Source: Tannerella sp. (lineage in GTDB: Bacteria; Bacteroidota; Bacteroidia; Bacteroidales; Tannerellaceae). Taken from it: a stretch of 11,107 nt of DNA. The notes below the pieces were generated by a model. That model worked only from the letters and a program-made list of their open reading frames with translations, searched no databases and was not told the DNA's origin. Numbering within the stretch: the stretch's first letter is position 1; each line of letters begins with the position of its first letter. The stretch is from NCBI GenBank assembly GCA_031283785.1, contig JAITBC010000266.1, positions 1 through 11,107 on the forward strand. Direction: 5' to 3'. The position numbers and the translations under genes are program-made. This document shows positions 1 through 6,641 of the stretch, in pieces.

Positions 1-267
1 ATTGAGCTGTGTGAGGTAGGCGCATACACTGATGCCGAGCTGGCAGCATACGACGCATATTGGGACACCATCCGCGTCGAAAACAGTCTCATCGCCGAAG
101 GCTTGTCAAAAGGCGAAGCAAAAGGCCGTGCAGAAGGCGAAAAGACGAGTATAATCACTATTGTCCTCAACTGCAGTCGCAGCGGTTTCTCCATCGAGCA
201 GATGCAGGCAATTACCGGTCTCGGCGAGGAAAAACTGCGGGAAATCCTTCGCTCGATGCCGCTCTGA
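1..267 (+). CDS. Rpn family recombination-promoting nuclease / putative transposase, C-terminal end (partial)
   Basis: The reading frame is open from the left edge to TGA at 265-267, giving the last 88 residues of a longer protein. The tail has the features of the Rpn (PD-(D/E)XK nuclease family transposase) group: a helical stretch ELAAYDAYWDTIRVENSL at about residues 13-30, a charged glycine-rich repeat around residues 33-48 (GLSKGEAKGRAEGE), then a small helical end containing MQAITGLGEEKLREIL. The nuclease core would lie upstream, outside the window, so catalytic residues cannot be checked. Known Rpn proteins are DNA endonucleases linked to RecA-independent recombination and, in some cases, phage defence. 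Codons end strongly in C (atc, gtc, ctc, gcc), unlike the genes to the right, which suggests recent acquisition. Identification rests on the tail alone; another protein with the same type of tail is possible. Confidence 0.72.
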   Translation: MELCEVGAYTDAELAAYDAYWDTIRVENSLIAEGLSKGEAKGRAEGEKTSIITIVLNCSRSGFSIEQMQAITGLGEEKLREILRSMPL

Positions 268-278
268 AAGGTTGTAGA

Positions 279-322
279 TTTAATATGTTAAAAAATAAGC
301 TTATTCGTTATCGAATATTAAA
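279..322. terminator. AT-rich nested inverted repeats between convergent genes
   Basis: The 90-bp gap between the Rpn gene end and the mfd stop is very AT-rich. It holds an outer inverted repeat (8-bp arms 279-286 and 315-322), a 12-bp palindrome AATAAGCTTATT (294-305) and a hairpin TATTCG-ttat-CGAATA (302-317). The last two overlap, so only one can form at a time. Lying between converging genes, it may end transcription from both sides. The stems are weak in GC and no clean G/C stem plus T-tract is present, so the terminator role is inferred from position. Confidence 0.35.
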
Positions 323-357
323 ATAACTTTATATTACTTTCATTAGTTTTGCCGGTG

Positions 358-3300
358 TTATCCTGTTTTTTCGTTGAGCATTTCCGCCAGGCATCGGCAG
401 GCTGTTTGTACATCCGGGATGTTTTTTATTATCATGCTGCGTTTTCCGGCCTGTTCGCGCAGATTGCAGTATTTGGGATGTCGTTGTATATAGGAGAGCA
501 GTTTGCTGAAAGCTTTGCTTTGGTAATAGGGGCTTTTGTCGTTCTTGACGAGATGGATGTTCATCAGGTTTTTTTTAAGGATAAGTTTTTCGAACCCCAA
601 TCGTTTGCCGAGGCTGCGCAACGATACGACACGGATTAATTCTTCTCCTTCTTCCGGTATTGTGCCGAAGCGGTCTTTCAGGCGAGCGACGAAAGCGGAC
701 AGTTTCTCGTCGTCTTCTATGGAATCGAGTTCGCGGTATATACTTACACGTTCGGAATCGTTGGGTATGTAAGTTGGCGGGAACAATAATTCGAGGTCGC
801 TTTCGATGAATGTTTCCCGGACAAATTCGCGTTCCACATCCTGATGGTTGATATCATCGGAGGCGTATAAATCGGCGAATTCGTCGGTTTTCAATTCGTC
901 TATCGCTTCTTCAAGAATCTTTTGGTATGTTTCATAGCCGAGGTCGGCGATGAATCCGCTCTGTTCGGCGCCGAGCATATTGCCGGCTCCGCGGATATCG
1001 AGGTCCTGCAAAGCAATATACATTCCGCTGCCCAGCTCGGCAAAATTTTCAATTGCCTGCATACGGCGCCGCGCTTCCGAAGTTATTGTGGAGAGCGGAG
1101 GGGAGAGCAGGTAACAGAAAGCCTTGCGATTACTTCGTCCTACCCGCCCTCGCAACTGATGCAGTTCCGACAGGCCGAACTGATGTGCATTGTTAATTAT
1201 AATCGTATTTGCGTTCGGCACATCGATACCGTTTTCTATGATGGTGGTGGATATGAGGATGTCGTATTCATAATTGACAAAATCGAGGATCACTTTTTCC
1301 AGTTTTTCAGGCTCCATCTGTCCGTGGCCGATGGCAATGCGTGCATCTGGAATCCGGCGACGTATGACGGTTTCGATTTCATAGATGCTTTGTATGCGGT
1401 TATTAATGAAAAATACCTGTCCGTTGCGGCTCATTTCAAACTCTATCGCTTCGCGGATGATGTCGGCATTGAAGCGTTCGATCTCCGTTTGTATCGGATA
1501 CCGGTTCGGCGGCGGCGTCTGGATGTTACTCAAGTCGCGGGCGCCCATCAACGAGAATTGGAGCGTTCGCGGGATAGGGGTTGCCGTCATCGTCAGCGTA
1601 TCTACGTTTGTTTTCATTTGACGAAGTTTTTCTTTTACGGAAACGCCGAATTTCTGTTCTTCGTCGATGATCAAAAGTCCCAGGTCTTTGAATTTAACGT
1701 CGCTGCTTACTATCCGGTGTGTCCCGATGAGTATGTTTATTGTGCCGTTATGAAGCTGTTCGAGTATCTTCTTTATTTCGATGGTTGTACGTGCGCGACT
1801 TATATAATCAATCTTACAGGGAAAATCTTTGAGCCGTTCTCTAAATGTTCGATAATGCTGAAAAGCAAGGACGGTTGTCGGTACAAGCACGGCCACCTGT
1901 TTATTGTCTGTTACCGCTTTGAATGCTGCCCGTATGGATATTTCCGTCTTCCCGAATCCGACGTCGCCGCATATGAGACGGTCCATCGGACGGTCGCTTT
2001 CCATATCGGCTTTTACTTCCGTCGTGGCCTTTAGCTGGTCGGGCGTATCTTCGTATATGAAGCTTGCCTCCAATTCATCTTGCAGGAAGCTGTCCGGGCT
2101 ATAAGCAAAACCTCGTTCGTTTTTCCTTTGTGCATAGAGTTTGATGAGGTCGCGGGCTATATCTTTGACTTTTTTCTTCGTACGGTCTTTCATTCGTTCC
2201 CATGCCCCGGTTCCAAGTTTGCTCAGCGCCGGCGGTTCGCCGTCTTTGCCTTTATATTTGGACAGTTTATGCAGTGAATGAATACTGACGAAAATGATAT
2301 CGCTGTTTTTGTAGATTAATTTTACGGCTTCCTGCAGTTTTCCACTGACATCTATACGGACAAGTCCGCCGAACTGCCCGATACCATGGTCGATATGGAC
2401 AATATAATCGCCTGTTGTAAACTGGTTAAGTTCTTTTAGCGACAGTGTTATTTTACCGCTTCTTGCCTTGTCGCTTTTCAGGTTATATTTGTGAAATCGA
2501 CCGAAAATCTGATGATCGGTGAACATGCATATCTTCAGCGTATGATCCGTAAAACCTTCATGCAGTGTATGGTTGAAGGCGGTAAAGAGGAGGTTGTCGC
2601 CCCGGTCGCTGAAAATATCGCGTATCCGTTCCGTCTGTCTGGAACTGTCGGTAAGGAGGTAAAGCGTGTAGCCTTCGGAGAGGAATTTCTTGAAAGATTC
2701 GCTTACCACATCGAAATTCTTATGATATAACGGTTGCGGGGAAGTGTCGAACCGTATCGCGGCATCCGTCTGTTTTTTTCCTGCGTGGAAATGGATTTTG
2801 CAGAAACGGCCGGTTGATTCCATGAAAGTATCCGGAGTAATTAATTTCTTCCTCATGGCCTCGATATCGGCGAATCCTCCTTCGTCGCGGTTTACGGGCG
2901 TCTCGTCCCATAAGCTGCCGATACGTTCTTTACACCATACCATATCCCGGCATATAAGTAAAGCGCTTTCCGGAAACAAATCAAACAGCGAAGCATCCGA
3001 ATCGTTATGTTTGCTTATTTCCGGTATGATATGGATTTCTTCCATTTTATTTTTTGAAAGTTGTGTCTCAACGTCGAAGATGCGGATTGTTTCGACTTCG
3101 TTCCCGAAAAAATCAATGCGAAAGGGGTCTTCATTAGAGAACGAAAAGATATCGACGATGCTGCCGCGTATGGCATACTGTCCGGGTTCGTAAACATAGT
3201 CGGTCTGTTCGAAACCGTAACTGTCAAGCATGTCGGAAACAAACATCGGGTCTATTTTTTCACCGTTATGAATTGTAAGCGTATTTTCTTTTAATACTTT

Positions 3301-3711
3301 TTTCGATAAAACTTTTTCAGCGATGGCGTCGGGATAAGTGACGATGATACACGAAGGATTCCCGTCCTGTAACAGACCAAGCGTTTCGGTACGTAATATC
3401 TCGTTGGCCGGGTCGGTATGGCCGTACTTAATATGCCGGTGGTAGGCGGAGGGGAAAAAGTAAACGTTTTTCCCGTTCATCAGTTGCATCAGGTCGTTGT
3501 AGAAGTATCCGGCCTCTTCCGGGTCATTTTGTATGCATAAGAAAATGCCCCCTTTTCTTTCAAAAACGGAAGCCGTCACAATAGCTCCGCTTGAGCCGTT
3601 AAGTCCCGGCAAAAAGATATTGTGGGCGACGCCGTCTCTTTCCAGTAACGAGTTCGTCGCCTTCACATGCGGATGAGTCTTATATACGGATTTTATCTCC
3701 TGTATGTCCAC
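358..3711 (-). CDS. mfd: Transcription-repair coupling factor Mfd
   Basis: Mfd is the ATP-dependent translocase that recognises RNA polymerase stalled at a DNA lesion, pushes it off and recruits UvrA for nucleotide excision repair. The 1117-residue length is normal. The UvrB-like N-terminal part covers about 1-340. The RNA-polymerase-interacting domain starts near 434 (GDYIVHIDHGIGQFGGL). The RecG-like translocase follows, with Walker A GDVGFGKTE at 582-590, Walker B DEEQ at 683-686, TATPIPRT at 709-716, and motif VI QLRGRVGRS at 852-860. LDIRGAGNMLGAEQSG (904-919) leads into the C-terminal regulatory domain. The start is GTG: an in-frame TAA lies two codons upstream, and MDIQEIKSVYKTHP fits the family N-terminus as I know it from Bacteroidales. 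uxs ends 7 nt upstream, so the two are probably one transcript. No key motif is missing. Confidence 0.97.
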   Translation of the reverse strand: MDIQEIKSVYKTHPHVKATNSLLERDGVAHNIFLPGLNGSSGAIVTASVFERKGGIFLCIQNDPEEAGYFYNDLMQLMNGKNVYFFPSAYHRHIKYGHTDPANEILRTETLGLLQDGNPSCIIVTYPDAIAEKVLSKKVLKENTLTIHNGEKIDPMFVSDMLDSYGFEQTDYVYEPGQYAIRGSIVDIFSFSNEDPFRIDFFGNEVETIRIFDVETQLSKNKMEEIHIIPEISKHNDSDASLFDLFPESALLICRDMVWCKERIGSLWDETPVNRDEGGFADIEAMRKKLITPDTFMESTGRFCKIHFHAGKKQTDAAIRFDTSPQPLYHKNFDVVSESFKKFLSEGYTLYLLTDSSRQTERIRDIFSDRGDNLLFTAFNHTLHEGFTDHTLKICMFTDHQIFGRFHKYNLKSDKARSGKITLSLKELNQFTTGDYIVHIDHGIGQFGGLVRIDVSGKLQEAVKLIYKNSDIIFVSIHSLHKLSKYKGKDGEPPALSKLGTGAWERMKDRTKKKVKDIARDLIKLYAQRKNERGFAYSPDSFLQDELEASFIYEDTPDQLKATTEVKADMESDRPMDRLICGDVGFGKTEISIRAAFKAVTDNKQVAVLVPTTVLAFQHYRTFRERLKDFPCKIDYISRARTTIEIKKILEQLHNGTINILIGTHRIVSSDVKFKDLGLLIIDEEQKFGVSVKEKLRQMKTNVDTLTMTATPIPRTLQFSLMGARDLSNIQTPPPNRYPIQTEIERFNADIIREAIEFEMSRNGQVFFINNRIQSIYEIETVIRRRIPDARIAIGHGQMEPEKLEKVILDFVNYEYDILISTTIIENGIDVPNANTIIINNAHQFGLSELHQLRGRVGRSNRKAFCYLLSPPLSTITSEARRRMQAIENFAELGSGMYIALQDLDIRGAGNMLGAEQSGFIADLGYETYQKILEEAIDELKTDEFADLYASDDINHQDVEREFVRETFIESDLELLFPPTYIPNDSERVSIYRELDSIEDDEKLSAFVARLKDRFGTIPEEGEELIRVVSLRSLGKRLGFEKLILKKNLMNIHLVKNDKSPYYQSKAFSKLLSYIQRHPKYCNLREQAGKRSMIIKNIPDVQTACRCLAEMLNEKTG

Positions 3712-3718
3712 GGATTAT

Positions 3719-4666
3719 TTATTCTCCTTTCTTAAGCAAATCATCGAAATAAGCGATTGTTTTTTTCAGTCCTTCTTCCAATTTTACAGCCGGTTCCCAT
3801 CCGTTTAATTTCTCAAATGCCAGTGAGATATCCGGTTTACGCTGTTTGGGGTCGTCTTGCGGTAAAGGTTCGAATATTATTTTGGATTTTGATCCGGTTA
3901 ACCGTATCACTTTATTTGCCAGTTCGAGCATGGAAAACTCGCCGGGATTGCCGAGGTTTACCGGTCCGGTAAAATCATCTCCCGTATTCATCATGCGCAT
4001 CATCCCTTCAACGAGGTCGTCGATATATTGGAAACTGCGGGTCTGCCTTCCGCTGCCGTAAATCGTGAGATCGTTTCCCTTCAGCGCCTGTACGATAAAA
4101 TTAGATACCACACGTCCGTCGTTCTTATCCATACGCGGGCCGTAGGTATTAAAAATACGGATTATTTTCACCCGGATATTATGCTGGCGGTGATAATCCA
4201 TACAAAGCGTTTCGGCGGCGCGTTTGCCTTCGTCATAACATGACCGTATGCCGATCGGATTTACATTTCCCCAATACGATTCAACCTGCGGATGAACGGT
4301 CGGGTCGCCGTAAACTTCGCTCGTCGAGGCGTGCAGTATTTTGGCATTCACACGCTTTGCCAGTCCAAGCATATTCAGCGCTCCGTAAATAGACGTTTTG
4401 AGAGTCTTTATCGGATTATACTGGTAATATATCGGAGAAGCCGGACATGCAAGGTTGAAAACCTTATCCACTTCGGCGTAATAAGAAGTCGTCACATCGT
4501 GGCGTACCAACTCGAACCGGTCGTTACCGAGCAAATGCCGCACATTGTTCTTATTCCCCGTGAAATAATTATCCATACAGATCACGTCATACCCTTCGCT
4601 AATAAGTCTGTCGCACAGATGCGAACCGATAAAACCGGCGCCACCGGTAACTAATACTCTTTCCAT
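3719..4666 (-). CDS. uxs: UDP-glucuronate decarboxylase (UDP-xylose synthase), SDR-family epimerase
   Basis: This cytosolic short-chain dehydrogenase-type enzyme of 315 residues should convert UDP-glucuronate to UDP-xylose through a NAD-bound 4-keto intermediate, supplying sugar for surface polysaccharide. The NAD-binding loop TGGAGFIG is at 7-14. [18 protein letters not shown] (71-88) is diagnostic of the decarboxylase family. The catalytic STSEVYG is at 114-120 (Thr115, Glu117), YxxxK at Tyr144/Lys148, [10 protein letters not shown] at 170-179, and RKPDI at 276-280 carries the conserved substrate Arg. The ATG at 4664-4666 places the Rossmann fold directly at the N-terminus, as expected for bacterial members. 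It is the first gene of a likely uxs-mfd unit. No glycosyltransferase or capsule gene is adjacent, so the product's use is not shown here. A UDP-glucose 4-epimerase is unlikely given the ACPASP motif. Confidence 0.93.
   Translation of the reverse strand: MERVLVTGGAGFIGSHLCDRLISEGYDVICMDNYFTGNKNNVRHLLGNDRFELVRHDVTTSYYAEVDKVFNLACPASPIYYQYNPIKTLKTSIYGALNMLGLAKRVNAKILHASTSEVYGDPTVHPQVESYWGNVNPIGIRSCYDEGKRAAETLCMDYHRQHNIRVKIIRIFNTYGPRMDKNDGRVVSNFIVQALKGNDLTIYGSGRQTRSFQYIDDLVEGMMRMMNTGDDFTGPVNLGNPGEFSMLELANKVIRLTGSKSKIIFEPLPQDDPKQRKPDISLAFEKLNGWEPAVKLEEGLKKTIAYFDDLLKKGE
3724..3730 (-). promoter_or_regulatory. Possible Shine-Dalgarno sequence for mfd inside the uxs 3' end
   Basis: On the minus strand AAAGGAG lies 12 nt before the mfd GTG, within the last codons of uxs (Lys-Lys-Gly-Glu). 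The spacing is long and Bacteroidetes seldom rely on this signal, so it may simply be coding sequence. A non-AUG start in a tightly spaced downstream gene is where such a signal, or coupling to uxs translation, would matter most. Confidence 0.3.
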
Positions 4667-4688
4667 AAGATTTAACTGAAAAACGCCA

Positions 4689-4696
4689 CAAAAGTA
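4689..4696 (-). promoter_or_regulatory. Candidate -7 element upstream of uxs
   Basis: TACTTTTG on the minus strand fits the Bacteroidetes TAnnTTTG consensus and lies 22 nt before the uxs start. I see no TTTG at the expected -33 distance (about 19-21 nt further upstream), so the promoter is only half supported. It would separate uxs-mfd transcription from the tRNA gene just upstream. Confidence 0.45.
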
Positions 4697-4704
4697 CTCC
4701 TTAT

Positions 4705-4750
4705 TTTTTAATTATCGGCTATTTCCGTTTTTAATTATCGGCTTTTTCCT
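4705..4750. repeat. Two tandem copies of a 23-bp unit
   Basis: Copies at 4705-4727 and 4728-4750 share the block TTTTTAATTATCGGCT and match at 21 of 23 positions by eye. They differ only in the final seven bases (ATTTCCG versus TTTTCCT). They fill the gap between the tRNA-Ala 3' end and the uxs promoter region. They may be a chance slippage duplication, or they may take part in tRNA 3' processing or in regulating uxs. Confidence 0.75.
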
Positions 4751-4767
4751 GTTTTTCAAGCGGTTTG

Positions 4768-4841
4768 TGGAGTATATCGGACTCGAACCGATCACCTTTA
4801 GACTGCCAGTCTAACGCTCTAGCCGGATGAGCTAATACCCC
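4768..4841 (-). tRNA. tRNA-Ala (anticodon GGC)
   Basis: The minus strand folds into a complete 74-nt cloverleaf. The acceptor arm is GGGGTAT/ATACTCC with the G3-U70 wobble pair that defines alanine tRNAs. The D-stem is GCTC/GAGC, the anticodon stem TTAGA/TCTAA encloses the loop CTGGCAG, and the T-arm is ATCGG-TTCGAGT-CCGAT. With U33 in place the anticodon is GGC, reading GCC and GCU. The discriminator base is A73. The following bases are CAA, so the CCA tail is not encoded and must be added by CCA-adding enzyme. Confidence 0.97.
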
Positions 4842-4880
4842 GTAAGATGAAAGACTATTCCATAAAATGAAAATCACGCG

Positions 4881-4914
4881 CAAATATAGATGTTTTTATT
4901 CAAAATGATGCAAG
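4881..4914 (-). promoter_or_regulatory. Promoter of tRNA-Ala
   Basis: On the minus strand TATATTTG (4881-4888) matches the Bacteroidetes -7 consensus exactly. A TTGC -33-like box at 4910-4913 lies 21 nt upstream. Transcription would start some 35 nt before the mature tRNA, leaving a short leader to be trimmed by RNase P. The element lies downstream of the folB stop, so the tRNA is likely independent of folB. Confidence 0.6.
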
Positions 4915-4932
4915 ATTGCGCTGTATTTTTTT

Positions 4933-5283
4933 TTAAAATTTGATTGTAACTGTCGCCTTTCCGGCTTCACCGTTTACGGGCGGGTTCAGTTTTGATATTC
5001 TGACGGTTATTTCCGGTATTTGCGGAAACTTGTTTTTAACGGCCTTCATGATGCGTCCGGCAACGTGTTCTATCAGTTTCGACGGTTTCATCATTTCTTC
5101 TTTTATGAGGTCGTATATTTCGGCATAGTTGACGGTATCTTCTATACGATCCGTTTCGACGGCGTCCGTATCTGTCGTGTAAGATATGTCGGCGAGGAAT
5201 GTGCCGCCAATGAGACGTTCTTCTTCCGTTACGCCGTGGAAAGCGTGAAATCTCATTGTTTCTAATGTAATTGTCGTTCTCAT
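4933..5283 (-). CDS. folB: Dihydroneopterin aldolase FolB
   Basis: FolB cleaves 7,8-dihydroneopterin to 6-hydroxymethyl-7,8-dihydropterin and glycolaldehyde in tetrahydrofolate synthesis. The 116-residue length is typical of these small cytosolic proteins, which form octamers. MRFHAFHGVTEEER at 10-23 is the family N-terminal signature. By alignment from memory with the Staphylococcus aureus enzyme, the active-site residues are all present: Glu22, Tyr53 in DTVNYAEIYDLI, Glu72 in LIEHVAGRI, and Lys98 in VRISKLNPP. The ATG at 5281-5283 is preceded by TATATTTG only 4 nt upstream, so the mRNA leader must be very short or absent. The gene diverges from the rhomboid gene; no other folate gene is in the window. 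Confidence 0.95.
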   Translation of the reverse strand: MRTTITLETMRFHAFHGVTEEERLIGGTFLADISYTTDTDAVETDRIEDTVNYAEIYDLIKEEMMKPSKLIEHVAGRIMKAVKNKFPQIPEITVRISKLNPPVNGEAGKATVTIKF

Positions 5284-5287
5284 GCGG

Positions 5288-5295
5288 CAAATATA
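5288..5295 (-). promoter_or_regulatory. -7 promoter element of folB (divergent pair)
   Basis: TATATTTG on the minus strand is a perfect TAnnTTTG match ending 4 nt before the folB ATG. No TTTG box is visible at the usual -33 spacing. It is the mirror image of the element at 5307-5314. Together they form an 8-bp inverted repeat with an 11-bp spacer. Confidence 0.55.
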
Positions 5296-5306
5296 TGAAA
5301 AATATG

Positions 5307-5314
5307 TATATTTG
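5307..5314 (+). promoter_or_regulatory. -7 promoter element of the rhomboid gene (divergent pair)
   Basis: TATATTTG on the plus strand fits the consensus and ends 7 nt before the ATG at 5322, implying an essentially leaderless transcript. It supports 5322 rather than the upstream in-frame ATG at 5271 as the start. The -33 box is not evident. Confidence 0.55.
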
Positions 5315-5321
5315 TTACGTT

Positions 5322-5984
5322 ATGGATGATAAAACAACAGAAGACAGGAGAGACTTGCGGCTTGCCGTAAGGTGTTCTGCGCTACTGACGGCATTGCCGT
5401 GGGTTGTGCGGCTTGCCGAAGCCGTATTTTCTTTGCGCCTGAAACAGTATGGTTTGCAACCGCTGGAACCGGCAGGTCTGGCAGGTATTTTTACAATGCC
5501 TTTGCTACATGCCGACTGGGGACATCTTATCTCGAATACGCCCGCTATGTTACTGCTTATCTTTGGGCTGTTTTTGTTTTATAAACGGGGTGCATGGCGT
5601 ATCTTACTGTATTTATATATGTTAAGCGGTCTTCTTACCTGGCTTATGGGTCGGAGCGCCATGCATATAGGCGCGAGCGGACTTGTTTATGCTCTGGCTG
5701 CTTTTCATTTTGTGAGTGGAGTGATGAAAAAGTCGTATCGTCAGCGTGCATTCGCACTGCTTGTAGCTTTCCTTTACGGTGGATTTGTGTGGGCTTTTTT
5801 TCCTGCTCTTTACGCAGGGACATCCGTCTCGTGGGAAGGGCATCTTTCGGGGTTGCTGGCGGGAATAGCGTTTGCCTTTTATTTTCGGGATGAAGGGCCG
5901 GAACCTCCTGTCGATCCGTTCCCGGATACGGATGGTACGGATGAATTGAGCCGGGAGGAAGATGATTATTGGGATACTTTGTAA
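5322..5984 (+). CDS. Rhomboid family intramembrane serine protease
   Basis: Rhomboids cut transmembrane substrates within the membrane using a Ser-His dyad. In this 220-residue form the dyad is Ser119 in GASGLVYA (117-124) and His174 in WEGHLSGLLAGI (171-182). The conserved HxxxN is present as His68/Asn72 in DWGHLISN, where the residues help form the oxyanion hole. Hydrophobic segments lie near 15-36, 68-87, 93-110, 116-134, 142-162 and 173-188, consistent with the six-helix core. After the last helix comes an acidic, proline-containing tail of about 30 residues (189-220). I chose ATG 5322 because the upstream ATG at 5271 would add 17 residues that overlap folB and the promoter elements. Substrate is unknown. 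Bactofilin follows, but with its own promoter. Confidence 0.9.
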   Translation: MDDKTTEDRRDLRLAVRCSALLTALPWVVRLAEAVFSLRLKQYGLQPLEPAGLAGIFTMPLLHADWGHLISNTPAMLLLIFGLFLFYKRGAWRILLYLYMLSGLLTWLMGRSAMHIGASGLVYALAAFHFVSGVMKKSYRQRAFALLVAFLYGGFVWAFFPALYAGTSVSWEGHLSGLLAGIAFAFYFRDEGPEPPVDPFPDTDGTDELSREEDDYWDTL

Positions 5985-6107
5985 AAAATATGAATCCATC
6001 CGGCGTCAAATATGGGAGATAGTGTATGTTGTATAGCATCGTTTTTGCTGTTTTCCATGAAAATTGAAGACAAATTACTCCATGAAGAGAAAAAATTGGG
6101 GAACTTA

Positions 6108-6139
6108 TTTTGTATTCCGTTTAGTTTGCTCTATCTTTG
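6108..6139 (+). promoter_or_regulatory. Bactofilin gene promoter with full -33/-7 match
   Basis: TTTG at 6108-6111, a 20-nt spacer and TATCTTTG at 6132-6139 match the Bacteroidetes housekeeping promoter (TTTG, 19-21 nt, TAnnTTTG). This is the best promoter in the window. The predicted start, a few bases past 6139, leaves an AT-rich leader of about 20 nt before ATG 6165. The 180-bp gap after the rhomboid gene shows nothing else recognisable. Confidence 0.8.
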
Positions 6140-6164
6140 CATCAAAACATATAATTTTTGTGTT

Positions 6165-6587
6165 ATGGGAAAAATAAATGAAGATCCTTGCGGTGGATTA
6201 CATAATGTATTGGCTACCGGTACTGTGTTGACAGGTACAATAGTTGCGGAATCGGATTTTCGCCTTGACGGACGTGTGGAAGGCGAAATCAACTGTAAAG
6301 GTAAAATTGTTATAGGACCTAAGGGCTACGTCAAAGGCAATATCATGACGGATAATGCGGAGATTTTCGGTAATGTCGAAGGTTCTATACGTGCGCGTGA
6401 ACGCCTTGTTTTGAAATCGTCCGCCGTCATTAAAGGCGATATTTTTATTCAGACGCTTGAAATAGAGCCGGGAGCAAAACTTAACGGTTCGTGCACGATG
6501 TCCGGTAAAGATGAGACTGCAGCACAGGCTACGCCGCCGCCTCCTTCTTCGAATGTGAATCCGGCGAATATTCAGAAACCGAAATGA
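6165..6587 (+). CDS. Bactofilin (polymer-forming cytoskeletal protein)
   Basis: Bactofilins assemble into nucleotide-independent filaments that organise cell-wall enzymes, shape or polarity at the membrane. This 140-residue protein has the bactofilin (DUF583) beta-helix at about 17-113, seen as repeating short strands with glycine turns: GTVLTGTIVAESDFRLDGRVEG, then INCKGKIVIGPKGYVKGNI, AEIFGNVEGSI and SSAVIKGDIFIQTLEIEPGAKLNG. The tail (about 114-140) is Pro/Ser/Asn-rich and probably disordered. Translation most likely starts at ATG 6165. An in-frame ATG at 6012 would add 51 residues, but this stretch spans the promoter at 6108-6139 and has no resemblance to the family. No M23 peptidase gene, a frequent partner elsewhere, is adjacent. 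The pairing with rhomboid may be incidental. Confidence 0.93.
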   Translation: MGKINEDPCGGLHNVLATGTVLTGTIVAESDFRLDGRVEGEINCKGKIVIGPKGYVKGNIMTDNAEIFGNVEGSIRARERLVLKSSAVIKGDIFIQTLEIEPGAKLNGSCTMSGKDETAAQATPPPPSSNVNPANIQKPK

Positions 6588-6612
6588 CGGCATAACGATC
6601 ATAAGGCGGGTT

Positions 6613-6633
6613 GACTCCGGATCCGCAGGAGTC
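6613..6633. terminator. Hairpin between convergent bactofilin and malQ genes
   Basis: GACTCC (6613-6618) and GGAGTC (6628-6633) form a 6-bp stem with a 9-nt loop in the 54-bp gap between two genes that end face to face. No clear T-tract follows on either strand. It is a candidate bidirectional terminator or 3' end stabiliser rather than a textbook intrinsic terminator. Confidence 0.4.
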
Positions 6634-6641
6634 TGATGCTG

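Noticed and set aside
922..2034. A 370-codon open frame on the plus strand opposite mfd
   Set aside because: It lies wholly inside the conserved helicase region of mfd on the other strand, its translation resembles no family I know, and its openness follows from the codon use of mfd. I see no promoter for it.
4921..4936. T-run on the plus strand near the folB stop as a terminator
   Set aside because: On the strand that is transcribed (minus) it is an A-run and includes the folB stop region; no stable hairpin precedes a T-tract in the direction of transcription.
5271..5321. Longer rhomboid start at ATG 5271
   Set aside because: It would overlap the folB start and include both divergent promoter elements; 5322 gives a normal rhomboid N-terminus.
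6012..6164. Longer bactofilin start at ATG 6012 (51 extra residues)
   Set aside because: The extension spans a near-consensus promoter at 6108-6139 and does not look like bactofilin sequence; ATG 6165 fits both promoter and family.
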